Assembly: GCF_001552215.1 (NCBI RefSeq)
Contig: NZ_BCQT01000018.1
Location: 186,001-250,000 of the forward strand
From: Actinomadura macra NBRC 14102
GTDB taxonomy: Bacteria; Actinomycetota; Actinomycetes; Streptosporangiales; Streptosporangiaceae
Length of the DNA stretch: 64,000 nucleotides
Reading direction: 5' to 3'
Both the position numbers and the translations under genes were made by a program. The notes beneath the pieces were generated by a model. That model was given only the letters and a program-made list of their open reading frames with translations. It was not told the DNA's origin and searched no databases. Positions 50,265-60,800 of this stretch are shown piece by piece (positions within the stretch are counted from its first letter, which is position 1; each line of letters starts with the position of its first letter).

Positions 50265-51091
50265 CCGCCCCGCCGGCGACCGGCCCCGCCGGGCCCGTCG
50301 CCGAGAGCCCGGGGCCGGCCGGTCTCCCGGGCGGCGGTGCGGCGCTGCGTTGGGGCGGGCTGGTGGCGGTCACCGCCGTTCTCCTGGCCGCCTGGCAGGT
50401 CTTCCCGTCCGACGTCCAGGGCGACGGCAGTTCGGTGCCCAAACTGGACGCGGTGCTGAAGGCGCTCGGTCCCTCCGGTGAGTGGGGCACCTATCTGACG
50501 GCGTTGCGCACCACCCTCGGTGAGGCGTTCTTCGGCCTGCTGATCGGTTTCGTGGCCGGTGTGGTGCTCGGGGTGCTGCTCGGCGAGTCCCGCATCCTGC
50601 GGCAGGGCTTCTACCCGTACGCGGTCGCGCTCCAGGCGCTGCCGCCGATCGCGCTCGCCCCGATCTTCGTGATCTGGTTCGGGCTGGGCATGGAGTCCAA
50701 GATCGGGCTGGTCGGCGCGGCCACGCTGTTCCCCATTCTGGTGAGCACGATGGCGGGGGTGGCCGAGACCGATCGCGGACGGATCGAGATGGCCACCGCG
50801 TTCGGCGCGTCCAAGGGCCAGATCCGCCGCCGGATCGTCTTTCCCGGGCTCGTGGTGCCCGTCTTCGCCGGGCTGGAGATAGCGGTGGTGCTGTCGTTCC
50901 TCGCCGCCATCGCCGGCGAGCTGATCAGCGCCAACGCCGGCGTCGGTGTGATCTTGCAGGTGTACCAGCGCGACTTCCGGCTGGCCGAGGAGTTCGCCGT
51001 CCTGTTGATCCTGGTGGTGGTCGGGCTGGCGCTCGCCTTGCTGGTACGGCTCGCCCGGCGTTTTGTACTGGAGCGGATGCCCGATGAATAA
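50261..51091 (+). CDS. ABC transporter permease 1 (SsuC-like)
   Basis: 276 residues, about six transmembrane helices after a Pro/Gly-rich start. The BPD permease coupling loop reads EMATAFGASKGQIRRRIVFP (EAA motif), which docks on the ATPase. The periplasmic-side segment LQALPPIALAPIFVIWFGLG is typical of SsuC/TauC permeases. It may form a heterodimer with permease 2. The stop is overlapped by the next start by 8 nt. Confidence 0.9.
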   Translation: MTAPPATGPAGPVAESPGPAGLPGGGAALRWGGLVAVTAVLLAAWQVFPSDVQGDGSSVPKLDAVLKALGPSGEWGTYLTALRTTLGEAFFGLLIGFVAGVVLGVLLGESRILRQGFYPYAVALQALPPIALAPIFVIWFGLGMESKIGLVGAATLFPILVSTMAGVAETDRGRIEMATAFGASKGQIRRRIVFPGLVVPVFAGLEIAVVLSFLAAIAGELISANAGVGVILQVYQRDFRLAEEFAVLLILVVVGLALALLVRLARRFVLERMPDE

Positions 51092-51944
51092 GGTGAGCGA
51101 GGCGCCGGACGAGCGTGTCCGGCGGCGGACGAAGGAACCCGCCGAACCGTGGCGGTCGGTCCGTACCGGGCTGCTGGGCCGGATGATGTTCCTGCTGCTG
51201 CCCCCTGTGGTCGTGGGGCTGGCCGGCGTGCTCCTGGTCCAGCTCGTGATCTCCCGCTTCGAGATCAGCGGGGTGGTGATCCCCAAACCGACCGACGTGT
51301 TCGCGGTGATGCGCTCGGACATCTTCGTCGAGCAGGTCGGGCAGAGCACCTGGGAGACCTGGAAGGCGACGCTGATCGGGTTCGTGCTGGGCGCCGGATC
51401 GGGGGTGGTCCTCGGCGCGCTGATGGGCGAGTCCCGGACGGTGCGGTTCGTTCTCTACCCCTACGTCGTCGCGTTCCAGTCGCTGCCCAAGATCGCGCTG
51501 GCGCCGATGTGCGCGCTGTGGCTGGGGTTCGGGCTGACGATGAAGTTCAGCTTCGCGGCGATGCTGGCGTTCTTCCCCGCCGTGATCGCGACGCAGGCCG
51601 CCCTGTCCGCCGTGCCGGAGTCGCGGCTGGAGATGGCGACCGCGTTCCACGCGGGCCGCTGGCAGCGGTTCTGCCGGGTCTCGCTGCCGTCGGCGGTCCC
51701 CGGCATCGTGTCCGGCCTGGAGATCAGCATGGCGTTCGCGCTGATCGGGGCGATCGTCGGCGAGTTCGTCGCCCCCTCGGCGGGCGGGCTCGGCCAACTG
51801 CTACTCACCTACAGCGAGGCCATCAACGTGGCCGCCGAGTTCTCCGTGCTGGCCGTGCTGATGCTGCTCGGCGTCCTGCAGAACACGATCCTGTTCGGCG
51901 TCCTGCGCCTGGGCACGGAGAGATTCTTCGAGTCGTCCCGGTGA
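51084..51944 (+). CDS. ABC transporter permease 2 (SsuC-like)
   Basis: 286 residues, about six transmembrane helices. EAA loop EMATAFHAGRWQRFCRVSLP, and FQSLPKIALAPMCALWLGFG, parallel to permease 1. Two different permease genes with one ATPase gene suggest a heterodimeric membrane channel. ATG at 51084; a TTG seven codons upstream is possible but less good. The TGA overlaps the GTG of the following amidohydrolase relic, showing that the operon once continued. Confidence 0.9.
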   Translation: MNKVSEAPDERVRRRTKEPAEPWRSVRTGLLGRMMFLLLPPVVVGLAGVLLVQLVISRFEISGVVIPKPTDVFAVMRSDIFVEQVGQSTWETWKATLIGFVLGAGSGVVLGALMGESRTVRFVLYPYVVAFQSLPKIALAPMCALWLGFGLTMKFSFAAMLAFFPAVIATQAALSAVPESRLEMATAFHAGRWQRFCRVSLPSAVPGIVSGLEISMAFALIGAIVGEFVAPSAGGLGQLLLTYSEAINVAAEFSVLAVLMLLGVLQNTILFGVLRLGTERFFESSR

Positions 51945-52292
51945 CGGCCGCCGCTTTCCCCTTCGACCTGCTGATCAAGAACGGTCGGGTGCTGGCCCCG
52001 GGCGAGGGCCTGGACGGCCGCTACGACGTCGCTCGGGCTGCCGCTCACCGACGTGATCCGGGCGGCGACCGCGACCCCGGCGGACGCCCTCCGATGGGCC
52101 GTCCTCACCGACCGGATCGCCTGGGCCGGCCGGATCGGCGCCCTGAGACCCGGCGCCGAGGCCGACATCGCCGTGCTGGAATGGGAGGAGGGCGAGTTCG
52201 GCTACGGCGACGCGGCCGGCGGCCACCGGACCACCCACCGCCGGCTGACCCCGGTGGCCACCATCCGAGCCGGCGCCCTGCACCTCACCTAG
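51941..52292 (+). pseudogene. Internally deleted amidohydrolase (dihydroorotase-like)
   Basis: The first ~28 codons read FDLLIKNGRVLAPGEGLDGR, the standard N-terminus of dihydroorotase-like amidohydrolases. After ~52028 the sense jumps to another frame, which gives only the C-terminal ~85 residues of such an enzyme (LGLPLTDVIRAATATPADAL, then GALRPGAEADIAVLEWEEGE, TPVATIRAGAL, stop 52292). About 1 kb with the metal ligands is gone, so no activity is possible. The GTG still overlaps the permease stop (GTGA), i.e. this was a translationally coupled operon member. Confidence 0.8.
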
Positions 52293-54016
52293 CGCGGTCC
52301 CCGGCGGGGGAGTCGTGATGTCCGGACCTGCCTGAGGGTGTGCAGGAGATCGTCCAAGGTCTCGTCATCGAATCCCGCGTCCGCGAAGATCCCGGCGAGG
52401 GTCACGGTGAGCAGCCGTTCCCCGCCGCCGGGGCCGTACATCCTCAGCACGGCGCCGAGCAGGGCGGGAGAGGGCAGCGTGCTGCCGCCACCGAGGATCA
52501 TGTCGAACTGCTCGGGTGTGAGCTTGGGGCCATAGCAGGCGCCGAGCAGGTTGATCAGATTCTTGACCTGGATGTCCCCGCGCCCCGGATAGACGGCGGC
52601 CAACTCCTCGGAGAGGTAGCGATGGTGGCGCAGGGCGGGCTCGGCCTCGGCCGGTCGGCGCCGCAGTGCCGCGCAGACCGGTCCGATCAGCCAGCGCTGC
52701 GGCGGCGGCTCGGCGGCCGCCTCGACAAGGTCCTGGGCGGGCATCCGAGCGATCACATCGCTGAGGCGGCTCGGGCCCTGCTGGTGGGCCAGGGCCAGGA
52801 TGGCGCTGGGCGCGATGTTGGGACGGCGGAGCAGCGCGTCGATGAGCGCGGGGTGGAGGCCGCCCGCCGCACGGGTGATGTCGGCCAGTTCGTCCGAGGT
52901 CAGGCGGGGGCCGCAGACCCCGGCGAGCAGGGCGTCGAGCAGCCGTGCGGTGAGGCGGGGCGGGACCCGGTCCTCCACCAGCAGCCGGTCGCGTTCGACG
53001 AGCCTCAGCAGGTTCGCGCGCTCGGCGCCCGCCGGTGGCCGGTTCGTGGTCGTGAGGAACAACTCGGTCAGCAAGTGCTCCAGATAGAAGAGGTTCCCTT
53101 GATCGAGGGCTTCCACACACGACGAGAGGATCAGGTCCGCGGCCGGCGCGTCCGGCTGGGGCCCGCGCGCGGCGGAGACAATGCCAAGGGCCTTGAAGCG
53201 GTCCTCGGGGGTGAAGCGGAGCGGTTCGTCCGCCCGCGCGAGGAGATCGACCAGATCGGAGAAGGGTCCGACCTCGCGGAGGATAGCCGTGTAGGCGCCG
53301 CCGGTGCTGCTTGGCATGAGGGTGGGGGCGCCGCCTTCGAAGTAGACGGTCGTGAAATCGTCCTCCGAGAACTCGGCGAACGAGATGCGGAACACCGGCC
53401 GGATCGTGCTGGAGACCCACGTGGCGGCGGAGAACCTCGCCCGCATCCCGAAAGGCAGCAGGCCCGCGACGGTGTCCAGGTAGCGGAGGCGTTCGCGCAG
53501 TGGCACCACCTCGGCGTCGAGCACGCGGATCCGCTCGCCATTCATCAGCCTCGCCGCGGCCGACATCGTCGCGGGGTCGATGCGCGCGGCGATGTAGTGC
53601 GGATCAAGCGGCGGGACGTCCACGCGCAGTGAGCCTTCCGTCGGGAGCCGGACGGCGCGGAGGGCGTCGAAGAGGTCCTCATAGGAGACCGGCTGCTCGC
53701 TCAGACGCCGGAAGGGAAGGCAGAAGTACCGGACGGTCGCGATGTCCCGGCCGTACCTGTCCTGGTCGCCGGACAGTTCCTGGATCGCGAGCCCCACGTG
53801 GGGCTCGCTGGCGAGCTCGAAATGGCTGATCGTGACCACGGGCTCCCGCGTCGGCGATCCCGTGGCGTACCGCATCATGATGTCCGCGAAGTGCTTCGGG
53901 GTGAGCCGCCGGGCGCCGGAGTCCAGGATCCGGTAGTCCAGCCCGTCGCGCTCCTTGCCCCAGAGCGCCCAGTCCAGGTCGAGTTTCACCCAGTCGGACC
54001 TGGCCGAGGCCGTCAT
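52289..54016 (-). CDS. GTPase-associated protein (GAP1-like)
   Basis: 575 residues. The N-terminal ~170 residues (LDWALWGKERDGLDYRILDS, HVGLAIQELSGDQDRYGRDI, TVRYFCLPFRRL) match a domain found in actinobacteria next to TRAFAC GTPases, where it is described as part of GTPase-associated protein 1 (GAP1-N/M/C architecture). The middle is helical. The last ~200 residues are repeated short helices (LHPALIDALLRRPNIAPSAI). No catalytic motif is seen. It starts at the ATG overlapping the GTPase stop (ATGA), so a complex with that GTPase is likely. The exact GAP1 sub-family is tentative. Confidence 0.65.
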   Translation of the reverse strand: MTASARSDWVKLDLDWALWGKERDGLDYRILDSGARRLTPKHFADIMMRYATGSPTREPVVTISHFELASEPHVGLAIQELSGDQDRYGRDIATVRYFCLPFRRLSEQPVSYEDLFDALRAVRLPTEGSLRVDVPPLDPHYIAARIDPATMSAAARLMNGERIRVLDAEVVPLRERLRYLDTVAGLLPFGMRARFSAATWVSSTIRPVFRISFAEFSEDDFTTVYFEGGAPTLMPSSTGGAYTAILREVGPFSDLVDLLARADEPLRFTPEDRFKALGIVSAARGPQPDAPAADLILSSCVEALDQGNLFYLEHLLTELFLTTTNRPPAGAERANLLRLVERDRLLVEDRVPPRLTARLLDALLAGVCGPRLTSDELADITRAAGGLHPALIDALLRRPNIAPSAILALAHQQGPSRLSDVIARMPAQDLVEAAAEPPPQRWLIGPVCAALRRRPAEAEPALRHHRYLSEELAAVYPGRGDIQVKNLINLLGACYGPKLTPEQFDMILGGGSTLPSPALLGAVLRMYGPGGGERLLTVTLAGIFADAGFDDETLDDLLHTLRQVRTSRLPRRGPR

Positions 54017-54969
54017 GTCGGACGCTCCGCGGCGATGCGCTGCGCGAGCCACAGCAGCGGCTCGACGACGTTGACCGGATGGAGGTTTCCGCGGATCCGG
54101 CTGGGACCGCCGCCCTCCGTGGGGACCAGGTTCTGGAAGTCGTCGGCGTCGAAGGCGCCGTGCTCGCCGCCGAGATGGAATCCGATCGCCGACGTGACGA
54201 AGTACCTGACGCGGTCCTCCCGGAAGTACTTCCGCAGCGTCGGCACCACCAGCTCGGCGTTACCGGAGGAGGAGATCCCGCCGAGCACCTGGAGGAAGTC
54301 GAGCGCGTCCTCGTCGTCGACCCGGGGAAGGCCGAGCGGGTCACCGGGGTCGACGGTCACCAGACCCATCCGCCGGGCCGTCTCCAACGTCCTGATCTCG
54401 TCGAACTTGGTGACGCAGACCGCGATGTGATGGGGGAGGAGGCCGTCGGTGAAACGGCCGGCCTCGTCCATGCGGTGCGCGAGTTGCACCAGCGCGCCGT
54501 GCAGGTACTGGAACGCGTCTCCGTCCTCGAACTCGCGTACGGGGTCGAAGAGGAAGATCAACCCCCTGCAGGCGGCGAGATCGTCGATCAGCTCCGTCCG
54601 GTCCCGCCGGTCGGCGCGGGTGTCGGAGAAGGATTCGCCGGGCGGGTCGAGCAGTTCGAGCCCGATCCTGACCGGGTGCCGGACGACGCGGCGCCTCCAT
54701 GGTCTGCCCGTGCGCTCCTCGACGCTGCCGAGGAGCGTCCAGTTCAGGCGCTCCAAGCCGGTGGTGGCGTGCGGGAAGCGCCTGCTGTCGGCGAGTTCCG
54801 ACGTCATCTTCAGCAGGGCCGAGGTGGAGGCGTCGTCGTTGCCGACAATGGTCCAGTCGTCCCGGCGCCTGGCCAACGCTATGTTCAAGGCCGCGAGAAA
54901 TGTGGTCTTCCCGCTGCCCGGAGGGCCCCACATCGCGATCCGGGACTCCGCCTGGGGAATGGGCTGCAT
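54013..54969 (-). CDS. TRAFAC-class GTPase of a conflict-type system
   Basis: 318 residues. P-loop G15-PPGSGKTT-23, a switch segment with DxxG-like LLDPPGE, a TKFD nucleotide-specificity motif (~187-190; canonical N/T-K-x-D) and a late conserved LHPVNVVEPLLWLAQRI. It is closely similar in order and wording to the C-terminal GTPase domain of the 1099-residue protein (e.g. IFDPIREYEEGDAFHYL against LFDPVREFEDGDAFQYL). Between GAP1-like and vWA-like genes (4-nt overlap and 4-nt gap). Expected to act as a nucleotide-driven switch or assembly factor. Confidence 0.85.
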   Translation of the reverse strand: MQPIPQAESRIAMWGPPGSGKTTFLAALNIALARRRDDWTIVGNDDASTSALLKMTSELADSRRFPHATTGLERLNWTLLGSVEERTGRPWRRRVVRHPVRIGLELLDPPGESFSDTRADRRDRTELIDDLAACRGLIFLFDPVREFEDGDAFQYLHGALVQLAHRMDEAGRFTDGLLPHHIAVCVTKFDEIRTLETARRMGLVTVDPGDPLGLPRVDDEDALDFLQVLGGISSSGNAELVVPTLRKYFREDRVRYFVTSAIGFHLGGEHGAFDADDFQNLVPTEGGGPSRIRGNLHPVNVVEPLLWLAQRIAAERPT

Positions 54970-54973
54970 GTCC

Positions 54974-56362
54974 TCAGTCCCCCTCGGTCAGCGGGAACGG
55001 TATGTACGGGGTGGGGGAGTCCAGGGCCGCCGCCTGGAGGATCCCGGTCAGGTCGGGCTCGTCGAGGCGGGTCAGGCGATCGCCGCCGAGGACGCTCCAT
55101 ATCGGGTCCGCGGCATCCGCCTCGGAATCGCAGATGGCGACCCGGGCGAGGACGGGCAGCAGCGCGGCTTCTCTCCTCCAGTCGATCCGCTCCGGGCAGG
55201 GCAGGATCTCCGTGGTGCTGACCCTGGGCGGGTGGGCCGGCCGGCCGCCGATCATGAGCAGCGCCGACAGCTCGTCCGCCCCTGCCTCCAGCCGCCCGGT
55301 CACTTCGTGCAGCGCGCATTCGATCGCGGCCGCGAACGGGTAGCCCGGGTGGCGCGGCCCCTGGACACGCAGTGACTCCACCGTGCTCAGGGCCGCGTCC
55401 GGCGACGCCCGCCAGTTCAGGACGGTGACCGGGGAAGGCTGGATCCGCCGCTCGAACGCATGCGACCCATAGGAGACGACGGAGATCGAGGGAGCCGTGG
55501 ACGCCGCGGCCTTGATCACCGCCTCCAACCGGTCCAGCCGGGCGATGACGCGCTCCTGCGAGCCGCTGACCTCGACGGCGCAGACCAGGTGGGACGTAAC
55601 GGGGGGCAGGGCGGAGGGCAGCGCGTCCAGCAACTCGGGCCAGGACCGCTCGTCGGTGGTGAAACCCGCCGCACCGCGGAAGCGGACCCGTCCGGGCCGC
55701 GTCAGCTCGGCCGTGATCTCGTGGCGGCCCACGCCGAGCCTGGCGGAATCCACCGAGAGGAGGTGGGGCCTCCCCGACGTCCATGTGACCATCGCGAACA
55801 CTGTGCCACGCGGATCCGCCGAGTGGCAGCGGACGCTGAAGCGGGTGACGTCCCCGCGCCGGGCTCCGGCCGGGAAAAGCGGGAGGCTGCGGAGCGACAG
55901 CCGCCCCGACCGGTCGGCGTGGACGGTGACCAGGCTGTGCTCCACCGTCAGCGGCTCCTCGGAGATCACCTCCCGCAGGACGTCGGGCACCGACGTTCCG
56001 GGACGGCTGATGGTCGTCGCCTGCGGCCACGCCTTGCCGAGCAGGTCGAAGACCCGCGCGGCAGGCGATGGGTCGCCGGCAGTGTCGCCGGTCGTGTCGC
56101 CCGTAGTATCGCCAGTAGTGTTGACCAGCACCATCGTGGTGCCCTCGAACCGGCGAGCCGATCCGCCGAGAAAGACATCGGGCGCCCCGGAGAGGTCCGC
56201 TGTCGCACGCATCCGGGCCCGGGGAAGGCCATGCTCGTCACGCTGGATCTCCCAGACGACGACACTCGCCGGACCGACGTCGACGACCAGCAGCGACCGC
56301 CGCCCGGCCAGTCCCGCGACGGCGCGTGCGAGCGTCTCGGCCAGGGGGTCCGGATCCCTCAC
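54974..56362 (-). CDS. vWA-like partner protein of the GTPase module
   Basis: 462 residues with no clear single family. Residues ~20-200 are beta-rich with an acidic Thr/Gly/Asp repeat (TTGD units) near 82-97. Residues ~255-400 have the outline of a von Willebrand A fold: VCAVEVSGSQERVIARLDR stands where the MIDAS strand (D-x-S-x-S) would be, with Glu for Asp, followed by SISVVSYGSHAFE and LSALLMIGGRPAHPP. The degenerate MIDAS suggests binding without classic metal adhesion. The start is GTG at 56362 with GGGAG upstream. It precedes the GTPase and GAP1-like genes and is probably part of their complex. Confidence 0.6.
   Translation of the reverse strand: MRDPDPLAETLARAVAGLAGRRSLLVVDVGPASVVVWEIQRDEHGLPRARMRATADLSGAPDVFLGGSARRFEGTTMVLVNTTGDTTGDTTGDTAGDPSPAARVFDLLGKAWPQATTISRPGTSVPDVLREVISEEPLTVEHSLVTVHADRSGRLSLRSLPLFPAGARRGDVTRFSVRCHSADPRGTVFAMVTWTSGRPHLLSVDSARLGVGRHEITAELTRPGRVRFRGAAGFTTDERSWPELLDALPSALPPVTSHLVCAVEVSGSQERVIARLDRLEAVIKAAASTAPSISVVSYGSHAFERRIQPSPVTVLNWRASPDAALSTVESLRVQGPRHPGYPFAAAIECALHEVTGRLEAGADELSALLMIGGRPAHPPRVSTTEILPCPERIDWRREAALLPVLARVAICDSEADAADPIWSVLGGDRLTRLDEPDLTGILQAAALDSPTPYIPFPLTEGD
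56073..56120. repeat. Four tandem 12-bp repeats in the vWA-like gene
   Basis: Units at 56073, 56085, 56097 and 56109 of the form TCGCC(G/C/A)GT(C/A)GTG (first unit TCGCCGGCAGTG). On the coding strand they give a run of four Thr/Ala-Thr/Gly-Gly-Asp quartets. The unit is in frame, so copy number can vary without breaking the gene. Confidence 0.8.
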
Positions 56363-56496
56363 CGCCCGCTCCCGCCCGCTGGCCTCATGCGGTCAGCCTG
56401 ATCACCCGTTCGTGACGCCCCCGGTCGGCGGACGGTCACTGAAATACGCTGACCCACGCGCGCTGACATGGCTTCGGTGGTCCTGGAAGGGACGGG

Positions 56497-57831
56497 ATGA
56501 GAAGGCTTCTGATCTATCTCTCCGGGGCCCGGGGGGATGTTCTGCAACGATGCCCGACGGAACGGACCAAGTTCGAGGGCATCGGGGGAGCGGTCCTCAC
56601 CACCGCCGTTCTTGCCGCCATCTCGATGCTGTTCGCGTTGTGGACCGCCTTCCAGACCTCCTGGTTCATCGCCGTTCCCGTCGCGGTGTGCTGGGGACTG
56701 GCGATCATGAGCCTGGACCGCTGGCTGGTCTCGACGATGCCGGTCCAGGGCCGGCGGCGGTTCAGCCTGGCGCTCCCGCGGGTGCTGCTCGGGCTGCTGC
56801 TCGGGCTCGTGCTGTCCACTCCGCTCGTGCTGCGGATCTTCGACGCCGAGATCGGCGCCCAGATCGCCGAGATCAGGCTGCGCCGGGCGGACGCGTTCGT
56901 CCAGCAGAGCGAGCGAGGTGCCCTCGGCCAGCGCATCGCCATGCTGGCCAACGAGACGCGGGAGCTGGAGAAGGTCATCGCCACCGGCGGCGACGTGCCG
57001 ACGGATCCCGCGACCGACCCGGCGATCATCTCCCTCACCGCGGCGCGGACGAAGGAGGTTGCCCGCGGGGAGGCGCTGTACAAGGAATGGCAATGCGAGC
57101 TCTACGGCGGGAGCGGCTGCCCGTCCGGCAGGACGGGGCAGGGACCCACCGCCGCCGCCAAGAAGGCGGACTACGACGCGTCCTCGAAACGTGTCGAGCA
57201 GCTCACGGCCCAGCTCGACGCGCGCAGGGCGCAGTTGAGGGCCAGCGACCAGGCGTCCCGGGCGAACAGGCTCGCCGAGGCGAAGGCGCGTCTGCCGCTG
57301 GTCCGGGACCAGTACATCAGCGCGAGCCGGCAGCGGTCCGACCTCCAGGCGTCCTTCGACGCCGAGAACCGGTCGGCCGGAGGACTGCTGTTGCGGTTGC
57401 AGGCGCTCGACGAGGTGTCGGCGAACGACCGCGCCCTCTACGCCGCGCGGATCCTGCTGTTCCTCTTGTTCGTCGTTCTTGAGTGCCTGCCGGTGACGGT
57501 CCGGCTGTTGCAGCGGCCGGGGGTCTATGAACGGCTTCTGGCGATCGCCGAGCGAAGCGAGTTCCGCGAGGGACGGGACGCCTACATCGGGTTGCGGGGT
57601 GCGGGACCCGAGGTGTCCCGGGAGGCGGCGATCCGCGCGATCCGGGACATCTGGGAGTCCGGGGAGGTCCCGCGTGCGGCCGGGCGGGGGGTGGCGCGCG
57701 GCGACCGGCGCGACGAGGACGGCGACGACGGCGTCCGGACCGTCGAGGACGGAGCGCTGCGGGCGCTCGGCGACACCCGGCACGAGCGGCTCGACGACGG
57801 GCTGGACCTCTTCCCGGACGACGACCTCTGA
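56497..57831 (+). CDS. DUF4407-domain membrane protein
   Basis: 444 residues with the DUF4407 layout. Two close transmembrane helices (~32-80), the conserved LDRWLVSTMP loop, a third helix (~97-115), a long coiled-coil/helical section (~120-310, many Ala/Glu/Arg/Gln) and a fourth helix (~325-345, LLFLLFVVLECLPVTVRLLQ). An acidic tail follows. DUF4407 proteins recur beside actinobacterial and bacteroidete NTPase conflict loci and may be the membrane effector or anchor. GAAGGGA before the ATG. It is divergent from the vWA-like/GTPase set and converges on the giant fusion gene with only 23 nt between stops. Confidence 0.8.
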   Translation: MRRLLIYLSGARGDVLQRCPTERTKFEGIGGAVLTTAVLAAISMLFALWTAFQTSWFIAVPVAVCWGLAIMSLDRWLVSTMPVQGRRRFSLALPRVLLGLLLGLVLSTPLVLRIFDAEIGAQIAEIRLRRADAFVQQSERGALGQRIAMLANETRELEKVIATGGDVPTDPATDPAIISLTAARTKEVARGEALYKEWQCELYGGSGCPSGRTGQGPTAAAKKADYDASSKRVEQLTAQLDARRAQLRASDQASRANRLAEAKARLPLVRDQYISASRQRSDLQASFDAENRSAGGLLLRLQALDEVSANDRALYAARILLFLLFVVLECLPVTVRLLQRPGVYERLLAIAERSEFREGRDAYIGLRGAGPEVSREAAIRAIRDIWESGEVPRAAGRGVARGDRRDEDGDDGVRTVEDGALRALGDTRHERLDDGLDLFPDDDL

Positions 57832-57854
57832 GCCCGGCACCGTGTCCCGGCCCA

Positions 57855-60800
57855 TCACCGCGCCCCCGAGAGTCGGTCGCCGAGCCACAGCAGCGGCTCC
57901 AGGACGTTGATGGGGTGGATCTGCCCGCGGATCCTCGGCTCGGCGCCGTCAGTCTCGGTCACCACGTTCTCGAAGTCGCGGCGGTCGAAGACTCCCCGCT
58001 CCGGGGGCAGGTAGAAGCCGATGGCCGAGGTGACGAAGTACCTGACCCGGTCCGGCAGGAAGAACGTGTCGAGCAGGGTGCGGATCTGCGCGGCGTTCCC
58101 GCTCGACACGTCGCACAACCGGTCGAAGATCTCCTGGGCGTCGCCGGGCTGGACGGCCGGGAACTCGCGGGCGTCCCCTGGATCGTCCGACAGTAGGCCC
58201 AGCCTCTCCGCGCTCGCGTACACCCGGAAATCATCGAACTTGGTGAGGCAGACCGCCAGGTGGTGCGGCAGGCGCCCGTCGACGGTGAAGTCGCCGGAAC
58301 CGCGCAGGCGCACGCTTACCTGGCTGAGCATGTTGTTCAGGTAGTGGAAGGCGTCGCCCTCCTCGTACTCGCGGATGGGGTCGAAGATGTAGACGATCCC
58401 CCTGCTCCGGGCGAGGTCCTCGAACATGTCCTGGCCGGTGGGATCCTCCGACCCCTGGGTCAGCAGGAGCTCACCCGGCGGGTCGAAGATGTTGAGGCCG
58501 ATCCGGACCGGGCGGGACTGGCGGCGTCTGCGCAGGAACCCCGTGACGGTCTCGTCGTGCCCGACGAGCTGCCAGCGGTATCCCGCCATCGATGTCGTGG
58601 CCGAGGGGAACCGCCGCTGGGTGGCGAGCATGGTCGTGGTCGTCGACAGCGCGTCCGTTGAGGCGTGGTCCGTGCCCACGACCTTCCAGGAGCCGCGGAG
58701 ACGGGTCGTGGCGATGGTCAGAGCTCCGAGCAGCGTGGTCTTCCCACTGCCGGGAGGCCCCCACATGGTGATCCACGGATCGTCGTCGGACGGCGCCGCG
58801 GGCCCGACCTTGAGGGCCGTGTCGCTGAGGCTGGTCAGGAGCCGCAGCACCGACGGCAGCGGCATCCGTAGCTCCGGGCTCGTGTGCAGCAGCTGCCGGA
58901 GCGGAACCCGGAGCGGCCCCGCGAGCGCCGTGGGAGGTTTCACCCCGTCCCGTGCGCCGCTCGGCGGGAACGGAAACTCCCCTTCCACGGCCAGGTAGAG
59001 CGCGATCGCCGTGCTCCACAGGTCGTTCGCGGGCGCGAGGGGCTCCCCGTGCGGCCGCGCGGGGTCGGCGAACGCGGGGCCGGCGGTCCCGTCGCCGAGC
59101 ACGGCGTTCTCGAAGCCGACGAGCGTGACGGCCGCGACGTTGAGGTCGACGAGGATCTCCTCCGCGCCGATCGAGCCGTGCACCAGACCCGCGCCCGCGC
59201 ACGCGGTCAGGGTCTCGGCGAGCCGCCGTCCGATGTCGGCGACCATCTGCCACGGCAGCCTGCCGCGGGCGCGCAGGATCTCCGAGAGCGGACGGTCCGG
59301 GCACGCCTCCAGCACCAGCCACATCCGGTCCGCGTCCTCGACGAGGTCGAGATACCGGACGGCGCCCGGGCCGAGCAGCGGCGACTTCGCCACGAGCTCG
59401 GCCAGCCGCTCCCGCACGGCCGCCTGCTCGGCGGCGTTCCGCCGGCGGGGAATCTCCTTGACGACCAGGTCGGCGACGCCGTCCGTGGCCTGCCATGTCC
59501 GGGTGCGGCCGTCGTCCGCCCTCATGTCGAGCAGGCGGTACCTCCCGGCGACCTCGTCGAGGTGGCCACCGGTCCGGGAGAGCCGAGGCCCCTGCGCCCG
59601 GGACGGGCCGGTCCCCGCCGGCGCCGTTCGGGTGATCATTCGCAGGGCGGCGGTGCTGACGAGCGCGAACGGCCGGGCGGCCGAGCCCGCCGACGCCGTG
59701 CCGTCCTCGGCCGGGACGGACGCGCGGAACATCTCCGCGCCGCGCCCCGCCCGCTGCTCGATCGCCCTGGACAGCCGGTCCAGTACCTCGGAGGTGTGGT
59801 GCGCCTCCGACCGCGGGAGCATGGCGAGCAGGCGCTCACGGGCGCCGGGAACGAAGTCGTAGGCGTGCGGCCGGTCCTCCCGGGGCCGCAGCAGGCCGCT
59901 GAGCAGCACCTCGGCGAGGTTCCCCGGCGTCGACCCGGGGAGCACCTCCCGCTGGATCAGCCGCATCACCGGCAGTACCGGGAAGGACACCGCGACGTGG
60001 GCGGCCAGCCGGACCGCCTCCCGCGATGCCGTCGCCTGGAACCGGTGCACCCGCGTCTCGATCGGCAACCGCTGTTCGCGCTCGACCGGCGCCGGCAGCC
60101 CCGTCTCCGGTCCGAAGGACGTCACGGCCGCGACCCGCGCGCCGCCGGTGCCGCTCACCAGCGCGGCCCAGTTCGCGAACCAACGGGGCGCGCATTCCAG
60201 GACGGGCACCGCGACCCGAGGGAGGACGGGGCCGGGATCTCCGTCGAAGGAGACGAAGTCGAGGGCGCTGTTGGGCGCGAACGGGCGCCGGGAGAGCAGG
60301 TGCCCGGGCGTCGCGGGGCTCGCGGTCCGACCCCACAGCCGCTCCGGCAGCGGCTGGACTATCGCGAGCGGCCCGCTCAGCGCCAGGCCGCTCAGCGCGC
60401 TCGGAGCCGCGCCCGTCCACCAGTGCGCGCCGGAACAGTCGCTCAGCACCAGCACCACCTGCCTGCCGGTCGGGTCGATGAGCGTGGCGGCGTCGCGGAA
60501 CGGCCCGCCCGGCGACGCGCCCACCGCACCCCCGCTCAGGTACATGACCTTGGTGTCGCGGAAGGAACCGGTGCGTGCCAGCGTCTCGTGCAGCTCGCGG
60601 CCGAGCGGCCGCCACATCGCCATCGAGGGACCGGTATCGACGATCAGCAGCAGGCCGAGCAGGCGTTCCTCGGCCGCGGTCATGACCGGTGGCCACGGAC
60701 CGTCAAGGTCCCGGTCGCGGGCGAGCCGGTCCGCGGTGGCCCGCTCGTCCAGGACCATGAGGCGCCGGGACGGGACGCGCCGCCGGAGCGGGCGCAGCGA

